Shown in pieces: positions 26,747 to 36,708 of a DNA stretch of 64,000 nucleotides (position 1 is its first letter; every line of letters begins with the position of its first letter). Source of the DNA: Acidiphilium multivorum AIU301 (lineage in GTDB: Bacteria; Pseudomonadota; Alphaproteobacteria; Acetobacterales; Acetobacteraceae); contig NC_015186.1 of NCBI RefSeq assembly GCF_000202835.1, forward strand, positions 806,001 through 870,000. The letters are read 5' to 3'. The position numbers were made by a program, and so were the translations under genes. Below the pieces are notes generated by a model. It made no database searches. It was not told the DNA's origin and was given only the letters and a program-made list of their open reading frames with translations.

Positions 26747-28062
26747 TCTCCGGCCTCTTGTGCGGTGACCAGTATCACCCGGATGTCGTTCACGTTCGTC
26801 AGGGTCGGGCCGGTCACCACCTGAGCGCCGATCCTCTCGAACAGCGTGTGTGCGTCATGGGCCGCCAGGATCGCGCCCGGGTCAAGACCGGCGGCACGGC
26901 TGGCCGCCAGCGTCCTTGGCCCGATGACCGCGCCCGCGACCGGCTCGGTCCCGTCGATCCCGTCGGAGTCGGCGGCCAGCGCATGGATCCCCGGCTGTGC
27001 GTCGAGTTCCAGCGCGAGCGCGAGGAGGAATTCCACGTTGCGGCCGCCGCGCGCCGCACGCGGCGTGTCGGGCCCGATCGTCACCGTCGTCTCCCCGCCC
27101 GAGATCAGCGCGCAGGGCGCGGCGGCGGGCACGCCATGACGCGCGGCCTGCCTGGCGATGCCGGCCATGACGCGCGCGACCTCGCGTGCCTCGCCCTCGA
27201 TCGAATCGCCGAGAATGACCGGCGTGACGCCGTGATGCCGGGCAACGTCCGCGGCGGCCTCGAGGGCGAGCCGAGGTGTCGCGATCAGATGCGCCGATTG
27301 GCCGGCGAGGCGGGGATCGTCCGGCCGGACACCGCCCTCGTCGCGGGCGAGATGGAGGCGGACAGCATCCGGCAGGTCCACCCGGTATCGCGCCAGGATC
27401 TCGCGCGCCATCGCCGCGGTCGTCGAATCCGGCAGCGTCGGCCCGCTCGCCACGATGGCGGGATCGTCGCCGGGCACATCGGAGATCACGAGCGTGACCA
27501 GCCGCGCCGGATGGCCGGCGAGGGCGAGGCGGCCGCCCTTCACGGCGGAGAGATGCCGGCGCACGCAGTTCATTTCCGCAATCGTCGCCCCGGAGGCGAG
27601 CATGGCATGGGTGATCGCCTGTTTGTCCGCCAGCGTCAGTCCGGCGGCGGGCCGGGTGAGCAGCGCGGAGCCGCCGCCCGACATCAGCGTCAGAACCAGG
27701 TCGTCGGGGCCGGCCGAGGCGGCCAGCCCGAGCATTCGTTCCGTGGCCGCGAGCCCGGCCTCGTCGGGCACCGGGTGAGCCGCTTCCACCACCTCGATCC
27801 GGGCGCAGGGCACCGCGTGGCCGTAGCGCGTGATGACGAGACCTTCGAGCGGAGCGGTCCATACCGCCTCCACCGCCGCCGCCATCGACGCCGCCGCCTT
27901 GCCGGCGCCGACGACGATGGTCCGGCCCGGCGGCGGCGGCGGCAGCCATGGGGGCAACACCCGAGCCGGGCGCGCCGCATCGATCGCCGCATCGAGCATC
28001 CCGCGCAGCAATCCGGTTGCCCCGACCGGATCGGACCGGAGCGTGGCCGATGCCGCGTTCAT
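26743..28062 (-). CDS. Glycerate 2-kinase (GckA/TtuD family)
   Basis: This 439-residue MOFRL-type glycerate kinase phosphorylates D-glycerate, giving 2-phosphoglycerate for glycolysis. Landmarks are VVGAGKAAASMAAAVE at the N-terminus, LMSGGGSALL, and the MOFRL domain with GGRNVEFLLALAL and ADSDGIDGTEPVAGAV. Its ATG overlaps the glxR stop by one base (TGATG). It completes the Gcl-GlxR-kinase path for glyoxylate made by allantoin breakdown. Confidence 0.93.
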   Translation of the reverse strand: MNAASATLRSDPVGATGLLRGMLDAAIDAARPARVLPPWLPPPPPGRTIVVGAGKAAASMAAAVEAVWTAPLEGLVITRYGHAVPCARIEVVEAAHPVPDEAGLAATERMLGLAASAGPDDLVLTLMSGGGSALLTRPAAGLTLADKQAITHAMLASGATIAEMNCVRRHLSAVKGGRLALAGHPARLVTLVISDVPGDDPAIVASGPTLPDSTTAAMAREILARYRVDLPDAVRLHLARDEGGVRPDDPRLAGQSAHLIATPRLALEAAADVARHHGVTPVILGDSIEGEAREVARVMAGIARQAARHGVPAAAPCALISGGETTVTIGPDTPRAARGGRNVEFLLALALELDAQPGIHALAADSDGIDGTEPVAGAVIGPRTLAASRAAGLDPGAILAAHDAHTLFERIGAQVVTGPTLTNVNDIRVILVTAQEAGE

Positions 28063-28940
28063 CAGCTCAACTCATGCGCGGCCAGACGTTCAAGGGCACG
28101 CACCAGGGCGGAATGGTCCCAGTCGCGACCACCGGCCGCGATGCATGCGTTGAACAGAGACTGGCATGACGCCGTGTTGGGCAGGCTGACGCCCAGCTGG
28201 CGCGCGCCGGACAGCGCGAGTTCGAGGTCCTTCTGGTGCAGGCCAATGCGGAAGCCGGGTTCGAAGGCCCGGTCGATCATGCGCTGGCCGTGCACCTCGA
28301 GCACGCGCGAGGAGGCGAAGCCGCCCATCAGGGCCTCGCGCACGCGCGCCGGATCGGCGCCGGCCCTCGCGGCGAAGACCAGCGCCTCGGCAACCGCCTC
28401 GATGGTGAGCGCGACGATGATCTGGTTGGCGACCTTCGCGGTCTGGCCGGCGCCGCAGGGGCCGACATGGGTGATGGTCCTGCCCATCAGCCGCAACAAC
28501 GGCTCCGCGCGGGCGAAGCCATCATCGGTGCCGCCGGCCATGATGGTCAGGCTGGCCGATTTCGCGCCGACCTCGCCGCCGGAGACCGGCGCATCGACAA
28601 ATGCGCAGCCCGCAGCCTCGATCCTTTGTGCGAACTCCCTCGTCGCGAGCGGAGAGATGGAGCTCATGTCGATCACCATCCGGCCGGCGGCGAGTCCGTC
28701 GGCGACACCGTCGGTGCCGAACAGGACCGCCTCGACATCGGGCGTGTCGGGCAGCATGAGGATGATGGCGTCCGCCTGGCGGGCAACATCGGCGGGGGAT
28801 GCGCACGCGGTGGCTCCGGCGTCCAGAAGGCGAGGGGGCACGCCGCTGCGCGAATGGGCGAACAGCACATGCCCGGCCGCCGCGATGTGCCCGGCCATCG
28901 GCAGCCCCATGATTCCAAGCCCGATGAATCCGACCCTCAT
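28062..28940 (-). CDS. glxR: Tartronate semialdehyde reductase
   Basis: This 292-residue beta-hydroxyacid dehydrogenase reduces tartronate semialdehyde to D-glycerate. It has the NAD(P) fold GFIGLGIMGLPMAGHI, the substrate loop DAPVSGGEVGAKSASL and the catalytic lysine in GAGQTAKVANQII. It overlaps the hyi gene by 4 bases (ATGA). Neighbouring gcl makes its substrate, which favours GlxR over 3-hydroxyisobutyrate dehydrogenase. Confidence 0.93.
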   Translation of the reverse strand: MRVGFIGLGIMGLPMAGHIAAAGHVLFAHSRSGVPPRLLDAGATACASPADVARQADAIILMLPDTPDVEAVLFGTDGVADGLAAGRMVIDMSSISPLATREFAQRIEAAGCAFVDAPVSGGEVGAKSASLTIMAGGTDDGFARAEPLLRLMGRTITHVGPCGAGQTAKVANQIIVALTIEAVAEALVFAARAGADPARVREALMGGFASSRVLEVHGQRMIDRAFEPGFRIGLHQKDLELALSGARQLGVSLPNTASCQSLFNACIAAGGRDWDHSALVRALERLAAHELS

Positions 28941-29743
28941 GCCGCGATCTCCGGTCCCGCGGTGGGGCGCGCCAGCGTGTCGCGCCAGCCGAGCCCGGCG
29001 CTCGTGCCGGCTGCCGGCCGGTACTCGCAGCCGATCCAGCCCTGGTAGCCGGCGTCATCCAGCATGGCGAAGATGCGACCATACCCGATTTCACCTGTGC
29101 CCGGCTCGCCGCGACCGGGATTGTCGGCAACCTGCACATGCGCGATGCGGTCGCGGAAGCGGCGGAACGTGGCGATGAGCTCGCCGGCGGAGCGTTGCTG
29201 GTGATAGATGTCGTACTGGATGAAAATGTTGTCCGACCCGGTCTCCTCGATCAGCGTCGCGGCGTCCTCGACGCGCTGCAACCAGAAGCCGGGAATGTCG
29301 TGGCCGTTGACCGGCTCGATCAGGAGGCGGATGCGAGCCTTGCCGAGTTCGCGCGCCGCGCGACCCAGGTTCGCGACGAGTGTCCGCCGTATCCGCGCGG
29401 GATCGACGCCCGCCGGCGGAATGCCGACGAGGCAGTTGACCTGAGGGCAACCGAGCGCCGTAGCATAATCGATCGCCTGCGCGACGCCGGCGTGGAATTC
29501 GTCGGCACGGTCGGGATCGCAGGCGATGCCGCGCTCGCCGGCGTCCCAGTTTCCGGCCGGAAGATTGTGCAGGACCTGGACGAGCCCGTTCCGCTTCAGC
29601 CGCGCGGCGATCTCACCGGCCGGGAATGCGTAGGGGAAGAGGAACTCGACACCGCCGAACCCGTCCGCCGCCGCCGCGTCGAACCGGTCGAGAAACGCAT
29701 GTTCCCCGTAGAGCATGGAAAGATTGGCACAGAATTTCGGCAT
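28937..29743 (-). CDS. hyi: Hydroxypyruvate isomerase
   Basis: This 268-residue TIM-barrel enzyme interconverts hydroxypyruvate and tartronate semialdehyde. The N-terminus MPKFCANLSMLYGEHAFLDR is characteristic, with GRGEPGTGEIGYGRIF and GCEYRPAAGT near the end. The ATG at 29743 follows GGAGGA and lies 19 bases after the gcl stop. It belongs to the gcl-hyi-glxR cluster order known from E. coli. Confidence 0.93.
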   Translation of the reverse strand: MPKFCANLSMLYGEHAFLDRFDAAAADGFGGVEFLFPYAFPAGEIAARLKRNGLVQVLHNLPAGNWDAGERGIACDPDRADEFHAGVAQAIDYATALGCPQVNCLVGIPPAGVDPARIRRTLVANLGRAARELGKARIRLLIEPVNGHDIPGFWLQRVEDAATLIEETGSDNIFIQYDIYHQQRSAGELIATFRRFRDRIAHVQVADNPGRGEPGTGEIGYGRIFAMLDDAGYQGWIGCEYRPAAGTSAGLGWRDTLARPTAGPEIAA

Positions 29744-29762
29744 GACGGGTCGGTTCCTCCTG

Positions 29763-31547
29763 TCAGTCCAGAAACGCGAGCGCGGTTGGCGCATCGTCCT
29801 TGTGTTCGGCAAGTTCGTCATGTTCCTGAATCGAATCGATTTCAGGGCCCATGGCGATATTCGTCACCCGTTCGAGCACGATCTCGACGACCACGGGCAC
29901 GCGATGCGCCTTCATCATCGCCGCGGCGCGGATCAGGGCGGGCGCGATACCGTCGGGCTCGGTCACCCGCAGCGCCTTGCAGCCGAGACCTTCCGCGACG
30001 GCGACATGATCGACGCCGCTGGCCGCCGCCGGGCCCTGTTCCGGCGCGTTGATGTTCTCGAAGGCGAGATCGACGCAGTAATCCATCCCGAAGGCGCGCT
30101 GTGCCTGGCGGATCAGCCCGAGATACGCATTGTTCACGACGACGTGCAGGTAGGGAATGCTGAACTGCGCGCCGACCGCGAGCTCCTCGATGAGGAACTG
30201 GAAGTCATAGTCGCCGGAAAGCGCGACCACGGGCCGGTCCGGCTCCGCCACCGCGGCGCCGAGCGCCGCCGGGATGGTCCAGCCGAGCGGACCGGCCTGG
30301 CCGCAATTGATCCAGTTGCGCGCGCGGAAGACGTGCAGGAACTGCGCCGCCGCGATCTGCGACAGCCCGATCGTGCTGACATAGCGGGTTTCGCGCCCGA
30401 ACGCCTTGTTCATTTCCTCGTAGACGCGCTGTGGCTTTATGGGTGCGGCATCGAAATGGGTTCGCCGCAGCATCGTGCGCTTGCGGGCGCGGCAGGCTTC
30501 TGACCACCCGCGCCTGTCGGGCAGCCGTCCTGCCGCGCGCCGCTCCGCCGCCAGGGAAAGGAACAGATCGAGAGCCGCGCCGGCATCCGACACGATGCCA
30601 TAATCCGGCTCGAACACGCGGCCGATCTGCGTCGGCTCGATGTCGACGTGAACGAAGCGCCGCCCCCTGGTGTATGTCTCGATCGAGCCGGTGTGCCGGT
30701 TGGCCCAGCGATTGCCGATGCCGAGCACGAAATCGGATTCGAGGAAGGTCGCGTTGCCGTAGCGGTGGCTGGTCTGGAGCCCGACCATGCCGGCCATCAG
30801 CGGATGATCATCCGGGATCGCGCCCCAGCCCATCAGCGTCGGAATCACCGGCACCCCGGTCAGTTCCGCGAAGGCGACCAGCCGGTCGGCGGCATCGGCG
30901 TTGATGACGCCGCCACCGGCCACGATCAGCGGGCGTTCCGCGCTCTCCAGCATGTCGAGCGCGCGCTCGATCTGCGCCGCCGTCGCCGCGGGCCGGTAGA
31001 CGGGCAGCGGCGCGTAGGTTTCCTCGTCGAATTCGATCTCGGCCATCTGCACGTCGATCGGCAGGTCGATCAGGACCGGCCCCGGCCGGCCGGAGCGCAT
31101 GACATGGAACGCCTGCTGAAACACCCGCGGCACCAGGGCCGGCTCGCGCACCGTGACGGCCCATTTGGTCACCGGCTTCGCGATGCTCTCGATATCCACT
31201 GCCTGGAAATCCTCCTTGTGGAGGCGGGCGCGCGGCGCCTGGCCGGTGATGCAGAGAATCGGGATCGAATCCGCCAGGGCGGAATAGAGCCCGGTGATCA
31301 TGTCGGTGCCCGCGGGGCCGGACGTGCCGACGCAGACGCCGATATTGCCCGGCTTCGCCCGGGTGAATCCCTCCGCCATGTGGCTGGCGCCCTCGACGTG
31401 GCGCGCCAGGACATGCCGTATCGCGTTCGATCCGCGCATCGCCGCGTAGAGCGGATTGATCGCCGCCCCCGGCACGCCGAACAGGGTGGTCGCGCCCTCC
31501 CGTTCCAATACGCGGATCGCGGCCTCGGCCGCCCGCATCCTGCTCAT
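29763..31547 (-). CDS. gcl: Glyoxylate carboligase
   Basis: This 594-residue thiamine diphosphate enzyme joins two glyoxylates to tartronate semialdehyde and carbon dioxide. The N-terminus ([32 protein letters not shown]) matches E. coli Gcl, including valine in place of the usual catalytic glutamate. The ThDP motif appears as [13 protein letters not shown] with [12 protein letters not shown]. The ATG at 31547 follows GGGGGAA; an earlier in-frame start is not Gcl-like. It is the first gene of the minus-strand operon and diverges from a LysR gene. Confidence 0.96.
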   Translation of the reverse strand: MSRMRAAEAAIRVLEREGATTLFGVPGAAINPLYAAMRGSNAIRHVLARHVEGASHMAEGFTRAKPGNIGVCVGTSGPAGTDMITGLYSALADSIPILCITGQAPRARLHKEDFQAVDIESIAKPVTKWAVTVREPALVPRVFQQAFHVMRSGRPGPVLIDLPIDVQMAEIEFDEETYAPLPVYRPAATAAQIERALDMLESAERPLIVAGGGVINADAADRLVAFAELTGVPVIPTLMGWGAIPDDHPLMAGMVGLQTSHRYGNATFLESDFVLGIGNRWANRHTGSIETYTRGRRFVHVDIEPTQIGRVFEPDYGIVSDAGAALDLFLSLAAERRAAGRLPDRRGWSEACRARKRTMLRRTHFDAAPIKPQRVYEEMNKAFGRETRYVSTIGLSQIAAAQFLHVFRARNWINCGQAGPLGWTIPAALGAAVAEPDRPVVALSGDYDFQFLIEELAVGAQFSIPYLHVVVNNAYLGLIRQAQRAFGMDYCVDLAFENINAPEQGPAAASGVDHVAVAEGLGCKALRVTEPDGIAPALIRAAAMMKAHRVPVVVEIVLERVTNIAMGPEIDSIQEHDELAEHKDDAPTALAFLD

Positions 31548-31716
31548 CCTGTGTTCCCCCTTGGGCCGTCGTGCCGGGCCCATTCGATCCGTTCCGTTCC
31601 ATGCCGGACCGGCGCAACTGCGGCCGCCCGCCTGATCGAAACTTGCCGAAGGGAGGCAATACGTCCAATATATTGTTCAGAATGATTGATATTTATTTCA
31701 TATGGATCGAACCGGC
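31548..31716. promoter_or_regulatory. Divergent gcl/lysR control region
   Basis: The 169-bp intergenic region is the only AT-rich stretch in this part. It holds a perfect 10-bp palindrome CAATATATTG at 31666-31675 and a dyad-like ATATTTATTTCATAT at 31689-31703. A LysR-type site controlling both directions is expected here; assignment of the exact site is inference. Confidence 0.5.
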
Positions 31717-32622
31717 ATGGAACTGCGGCATCTGCGCTATTTCGTCGCCGTCGCCGAGACGCTGAGTTTCACGGAAGCGGCCCGCCGGCTCGCGATATCG
31801 CAGCCGCCGCTCAGCCAGCAGATCCGCGATCTCGAACTGGAAATCGGCACGACGCTGATCGCCCGGTCGAGCCGGAACGTGTCGCTCACCCCCGCCGGCG
31901 CGGCCTTCCTGACCCGGGCGCGGCAGATCCTGGCGGAAGCCGTCCGCGCGCGCGACGAGGCGCGGGTCATCGGCGCGGGCCGGTCGGGCACGCTGGATAT
32001 CGGCATGACCGGCGCGGTCCTGCTCGGCGGGCTCGGCGGCCTGGTGGCCGCGTTCCAGATATTCGCGCCGGGCGTGCAGGTGCGCCTGCACGAGATGCCA
32101 CCCGGCGAGCAGGAGGCGGCGCTCGGCGCCGGGCGGCTCGATCTCTGCTTCCTGCGCACACCCGGCGCGGACCCGGCTCTCCGTGTCGAGCCGGCGTGGT
32201 CGGAAGGCGTCAGCGCGGTGCTTCCCCGCGATCATCCCCTGGCTGTCCGGCGCCGCCTCGCCCTGGCGGACCTGCGCGACGAGCCCTTCGTGTTCTTCCG
32301 CCGCGCGGATTCGCGCTTCGCCGATCATCTCTGGACATGCTGCATCGAGGCCGGCTTCGCCCCGCGCATCGTGCAGGAGGTGGTCGAGGCTCATGCCGTG
32401 ATGGCGCTGGTTGCGGACGGGTTCGGCATCGCGCTGCTGCCCGACTCCGCCCGCCGCCTCGCGCCGTCCGGTCTCGGCTTCCGCCCGCTCGCCGGCAATC
32501 CGGCGCGGGCCGATGTCAGCCTCGTCTACCCGCGGGAGCATTCCGCCGTGGTCGGCGAGTTTATCGGCTTCGCCCGGACCCGCCTCGGGCGCGGCGCGGG
32601 CAGCGGCGGGCCGGGATCATAA
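31717..32622 (+). CDS. LysR-family transcriptional regulator
   Basis: This 301-residue protein starts MELRHLRYFVAVAETLSFTE, the usual LysR N-terminus, followed by the winged helix (AISQPPLSQQIRDLELEIG) and an effector domain. An ATG at 31702 in frame is an alternative start. It is divergent from gcl and upstream of xdhA, so it may regulate glyoxylate salvage, purine oxidation or both. Confidence 0.92.
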   Translation: MELRHLRYFVAVAETLSFTEAARRLAISQPPLSQQIRDLELEIGTTLIARSSRNVSLTPAGAAFLTRARQILAEAVRARDEARVIGAGRSGTLDIGMTGAVLLGGLGGLVAAFQIFAPGVQVRLHEMPPGEQEAALGAGRLDLCFLRTPGADPALRVEPAWSEGVSAVLPRDHPLAVRRRLALADLRDEPFVFFRRADSRFADHLWTCCIEAGFAPRIVQEVVEAHAVMALVADGFGIALLPDSARRLAPSGLGFRPLAGNPARADVSLVYPREHSAVVGEFIGFARTRLGRGAGSGGPGS

Positions 32623-32634
32623 GCGCGCGCTTAT
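32619..32634. promoter_or_regulatory. Perfect 16-bp palindrome upstream of xdhA
   Basis: ATAAGCGCGCGCTTAT at 32619-32634 is a perfect palindrome that starts in the lysR stop codon and lies 82 bp before xdhA. A related, less perfect copy (ATAAGCGGGGAATTAT, 37574-37589) stands at the same place before uraH, also starting in the stop codon of the preceding gene. A shared operator for the purine genes is a reasonable inference. Confidence 0.4.
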
Positions 32635-32716
32635 ATGTGTCATTTAAACTGCGACCCGCCCGTGCGATGGATTAGTCTGTTTCGTCGGAGCTGAAACGGG
32701 ACGGGCCGCAAGGACC

Positions 32717-34273
32717 ATGACACAACAGAAAATTCGCTTTCATTTCCGTGGCGGGATCGTCGCGGTCGGCGACCTGGCGATCACGACCACGGTTCTCGGC
32801 TGGCTGCGGGAGAGCGCGGGGCAATGCGGCACCAAGGAAGGCTGCGCCGAGGGTGATTGCGGGGCCTGCACGGTCATCGTCGCCGAACTGGCGGAGGCCG
32901 CGCCGCCTGCCGGCGCCGTCCGCGTCGGCGGGCTCGATCTGCGGCCGGTCAATGCGTGCATCCGTTTCCTGCCGACGCTGCATGGCAAGGCGCTGCTGAC
33001 GGTGGAGGATCTGCGTCCTCTGGCCGGCGGCGCGCTGCATCCGGTGCAGCAGGCGCTGGTCGACTGCCACGCCTCGCAATGCGGCTTCTGCACGCCGGGT
33101 TTCGCGATGTCGCTACTCGCGCTGTATCTCGATCATCAGGGAGCCACGCCGCCGAACCGGCAGGCCATCGCCGACCGGCTGGCCGGCAACCTCTGCCGCT
33201 GCACCGGCTATCGGCCGATCCTCGATGCCGCCGAGCGGATGTTCACGCTTCCTCCGGTCGCGTTCGACGCGGCGCCGGTGGAAGCCTCCCTGCGCAGGAT
33301 CGCGGCGGAAACGCCGCCGGCGTTCAGCTACGAGGCGGCCGATCCTGCCCTCGCGGCGGACGGCGTCCCCCGGTTCAACCGCTTTCACGCGCCGCGCACC
33401 GCCGAACGCCTGGCCGCGCTCTGCGCTGAAAAACCCGCGGCGCGCATCCTGGGCGGCGCCACCGATATCGGCCTGTGGGTGAACAAGCAGTTCCGCGACG
33501 TGGGCGATCTGATTTCGGTCAACGACGTCGCCGAACTGCGCGCGATCGAGGCGACGCCGGAGGGGCTGACCGTCGGCGCCGCCGTACCGCTCGAGGATGC
33601 CTGGAACGCGCTCGCCGCCCTGGTGCCGGAATGTCGTGAAATGGCGTTGCGCTTTGCCGGGCCGCCGGTGCGCCATGCCGGCACGATGGGCGGCAACGTC
33701 GCCAATGGTTCGCCGATCGGCGATGCGCCGCCGGTGCTCATGGCGCTTGGCGCGACACTGGTCCTGCAACAGGGCGGGACGATCCGGCGTCTGCCGATCG
33801 ACGCATTCTATCTCGATTACATGAAAACCGCCCGCGCACCTGGCGAGTTCCTGCGCGCGATCGAGATTCCCCGTCCCGATCCGGCGACGCGGTTCCGCGC
33901 CTACAAGATCTCGAAGCGCCATGACTGCGACATCTCGACCCTCAGCCTCGGCGCGGCGGTCACGCTGCGGGACGGCGCCGTGCGGGACGTCCGCCTCGCA
34001 TTCGGCGGCATGGCCGCGACCGTGCGCCGCGCCGCGGCGGCGGAAGCCGCGCTGCGCGGCCAGCCCTGGAACGAGGTGACGATCGCGGCGGCGATGAACG
34101 CCCTCGGGGCGGATTTCACGCCCCTGACCGATTTGCGGGCGAGTGCCGATTACCGGATGCGCGTGGCGCGCAACCTGCTGCGGCGGCTCCATCTCGAACT
34201 GACGGCGTCCGCGGCTGGACCGGCGCTGCGCACGCGCGCCGTCCCGTCCGGCATGATGGCAGGTGCCGCATGA
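32717..34273 (+). CDS. xdhA: Xanthine dehydrogenase iron-sulfur/FAD subunit
   Basis: This 518-residue subunit has the plant-type [2Fe-2S] motif CGTKEGCAEGDCGACTV (Cys43, Cys48, Cys51), the second cluster segment CHASQCGFCTPGF with CRCTGYRP, and a C-terminal FAD domain (ILGGATDIGLWVNKQ; AGTMGGNVANGSPIGD). With XdhB it oxidises hypoxanthine and xanthine to urate. It heads xdhABC, overlapping xdhB by 4 bases. Confidence 0.95.
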   Translation: MTQQKIRFHFRGGIVAVGDLAITTTVLGWLRESAGQCGTKEGCAEGDCGACTVIVAELAEAAPPAGAVRVGGLDLRPVNACIRFLPTLHGKALLTVEDLRPLAGGALHPVQQALVDCHASQCGFCTPGFAMSLLALYLDHQGATPPNRQAIADRLAGNLCRCTGYRPILDAAERMFTLPPVAFDAAPVEASLRRIAAETPPAFSYEAADPALAADGVPRFNRFHAPRTAERLAALCAEKPAARILGGATDIGLWVNKQFRDVGDLISVNDVAELRAIEATPEGLTVGAAVPLEDAWNALAALVPECREMALRFAGPPVRHAGTMGGNVANGSPIGDAPPVLMALGATLVLQQGGTIRRLPIDAFYLDYMKTARAPGEFLRAIEIPRPDPATRFRAYKISKRHDCDISTLSLGAAVTLRDGAVRDVRLAFGGMAATVRRAAAAEAALRGQPWNEVTIAAAMNALGADFTPLTDLRASADYRMRVARNLLRRLHLELTASAAGPALRTRAVPSGMMAGAA

Positions 34274-36708
34274 ACGAGCAGAGCCGCCCTGGGTCAGCCA
34301 CATCCCGTGCCACGAAGCCCGGCCTTGCCGGTTTCGCGGCGGGTGTCAGGGTTGCCTGGTCGGAAGCGGACGAGGCGGCGCTGGCCGCCGGCAGCCGCGT
34401 CGGTGTGGGTGTCCCGCACGAATCAGCGCATCTGCACGTTTCCGGCGCCGCGGCGTATGTCGACGATGTGCCGGAACGCGCGGGAACCCTGCACGCCGCG
34501 CTCGGCCTCTCTCCGGTCGCGGCGGGAACGCTGCTCGGCATCGACACGGCGCTTCTGCGCGCGCAGCCAGGCGTCGTCGATGTCATCATCGCGTCCGACA
34601 TTCCCGGCGCGAACGAATGCGGCCCCGTCGTGCATGACGATCCGATCCTCGCCGAGGGCGCGGTGCGGTATCTCGGCCAGCCGGTCTTCATCGTCGTCGC
34701 CACCGCGCGCGATCTCGCGCGCCGGGCAGCGGCGAAGGCGCGCGACGCCGTGCGGGTCGAGCCGGCGGAGCCGGTCCTCGATCCCCGTGCCGCCCATGAG
34801 GCGGGCCGCCACCTGCGCGCGCCGATGGAACTCGTCCGCGAGTCGGAGCCGGGCGCCTGCCGCCGGGCCATCGCGGCGGCGCCGCACCGGCTCGCCGGGC
34901 GGTTCAGCCTCGGCGGCCAGGAGCAATTCTATCTCGAAGGCCAGATCACCTATGCGATCCCGACCGAGAATGACGGGATGCACGTGCTGTGCTCGACGCA
35001 GCATCCGAGCGAGATGCAGCATCTCGTCGCCCATGCGCTCGGCTGGCGCAGCCATCAGGTGCTGGTCGAATGCCGGCGCATGGGCGGCGGGTTCGGCGGC
35101 AAGGAATCGCAGTCGGGGCTGTTCGCCTGCGCGGCCTCGATCGCCGCTTCACGGCTCGGCCGGCCGGTGAAGCTGCGCCTCGACCGCGACGATGATTTCC
35201 TGATCACCGGCCGCCGCCACGGATTCGAATACGATTATGAGGTCGGCTTCGACGACAACGGCCGGATCGCGGGTCTCGTGATCACCATGATCGCCAATGC
35301 CGGCCACTCGACCGACCTGTCGATGGCCGTGCTCACCCGCGCGCTCTGCCATGCGGACAATGCCTATTTCCTGCCCGAAGTCGCGCTGACCGGCCATCTC
35401 GCCCGGACCGACACGCAGAGCAACACCGCCTTCCGCGGCTTCGGCGGCCCGCAGGGCGCGCTGGTCACCGAGATCATCCTCGACTCGATCGCCCGCCGCC
35501 TCGGCCGCGACGCGCTCGAGATCCGGTGCGCGAATTTCTACGGTCGCGGCGCGCGCGACGTCACGCCATACGGACAGACGGTCGAAGACAACGTGATTGC
35601 CGAGATCGTGGAACAGCTCGTCCGGAGCAGCGCCTATCACGAGCGCCGCGCCGCGGTCGCGGCCTTCAACGCGACCAGTCCGGTGCTGAAGAAGGGGCTT
35701 GCGCTGACGCCGGTGAAATTCGGCATTTCCTTCAACGTGCCGCATCTGAACCAGGCCGGCGCGCTGGTGCATGTCTATGCCGACGGCAGCGCGCTGGTGA
35801 ATCACGGCGGCACCGAGATGGGGCAGGGGCTCAACACCAAGGTCGCGCAGGTCGTCGCGGATGCGCTGGGGATCGGCTTCGACCAGGTGCGCTGCACGGC
35901 GACGGACACGTCGAAGGTCGCGAACACCTCCGCCACCGCCGCCTCCACCGGGGCGGATCTGAACGGCATGGCGGCGCTCGACGCGGCGCTCGCGATCCGC
36001 GGGCGGCTCGCCGCGTTCGCCGCGGAGCGTTTTGAAACCGGAATCGAAAGCATCCGCTTTTCAAATGGTCTCGTGCGGATCGGCGGCACATCGATCAGCT
36101 TCGCCGATCTCGTCCGCATGGCCTACGAAGCGCGCGTGCAACTCTGGAGCGACGGCTTCTACGCCACGCCGAAGATCAACTGGTCGCCACAGACGATGCG
36201 TGGCCGGCCGTTCTACTATTTCGCGTACGGTGCCGCGGTATCCGAGGTGGTGATCGACACGCTGAGCGGCGAATTCACGGCACTGCGCACCGATATTCTG
36301 CACGATGCCGGGCGGTCGCTGAACCCCGCCATCGATATCGGCCAGATCGAGGGCGGCTTCGTGCAGAGCATGGGCTGGCTGACATCGGAAGAACTGGTCT
36401 GGCATCCGAAGACCGGCATGCTGCTGACCCATGCGCCAAGCACCTACAAGATCCCCACCGCGAACGACGTGCCGGCGGTGCTGAACACGACCCTGTTCGA
36501 CAGCCCCAACCGGGAACCGAGCATCCACCGTTCGAAGGCGGTCGGCGAACCGCCGATGCTGCTGGCCTTCTCGGTGCTGCTCGCGATCCGCGACGCGATC
36601 TCGGCCGCCGGCGGCCACCGCGTCGATCCGCCGCTGCGCGCACCGGCGACGCCGGAGGCGATCCTCGACGCGCTCGATGTCGTCCGCGCCGGCGGTGACG
36701 CACCGTGA
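34270..36708 (+). CDS. xdhB: Xanthine dehydrogenase molybdenum-binding subunit
   Basis: This 812-residue subunit carries the molybdopterin cytosine/guanine dinucleotide site and active centre. Signature segments are GGQEQFYLEGQ, RRMGGGFGGKE, NTAFRGFGGPQGAL and the C-terminal SKAVGEPPMLLAFS with the catalytic glutamate. Oxidation of xanthine takes place here, with electrons passed to XdhA. The length is typical of bacterial XdhB. Confidence 0.95.
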   Translation: MNEQSRPGSATSRATKPGLAGFAAGVRVAWSEADEAALAAGSRVGVGVPHESAHLHVSGAAAYVDDVPERAGTLHAALGLSPVAAGTLLGIDTALLRAQPGVVDVIIASDIPGANECGPVVHDDPILAEGAVRYLGQPVFIVVATARDLARRAAAKARDAVRVEPAEPVLDPRAAHEAGRHLRAPMELVRESEPGACRRAIAAAPHRLAGRFSLGGQEQFYLEGQITYAIPTENDGMHVLCSTQHPSEMQHLVAHALGWRSHQVLVECRRMGGGFGGKESQSGLFACAASIAASRLGRPVKLRLDRDDDFLITGRRHGFEYDYEVGFDDNGRIAGLVITMIANAGHSTDLSMAVLTRALCHADNAYFLPEVALTGHLARTDTQSNTAFRGFGGPQGALVTEIILDSIARRLGRDALEIRCANFYGRGARDVTPYGQTVEDNVIAEIVEQLVRSSAYHERRAAVAAFNATSPVLKKGLALTPVKFGISFNVPHLNQAGALVHVYADGSALVNHGGTEMGQGLNTKVAQVVADALGIGFDQVRCTATDTSKVANTSATAASTGADLNGMAALDAALAIRGRLAAFAAERFETGIESIRFSNGLVRIGGTSISFADLVRMAYEARVQLWSDGFYATPKINWSPQTMRGRPFYYFAYGAAVSEVVIDTLSGEFTALRTDILHDAGRSLNPAIDIGQIEGGFVQSMGWLTSEELVWHPKTGMLLTHAPSTYKIPTANDVPAVLNTTLFDSPNREPSIHRSKAVGEPPMLLAFSVLLAIRDAISAAGGHRVDPPLRAPATPEAILDALDVVRAGGDAP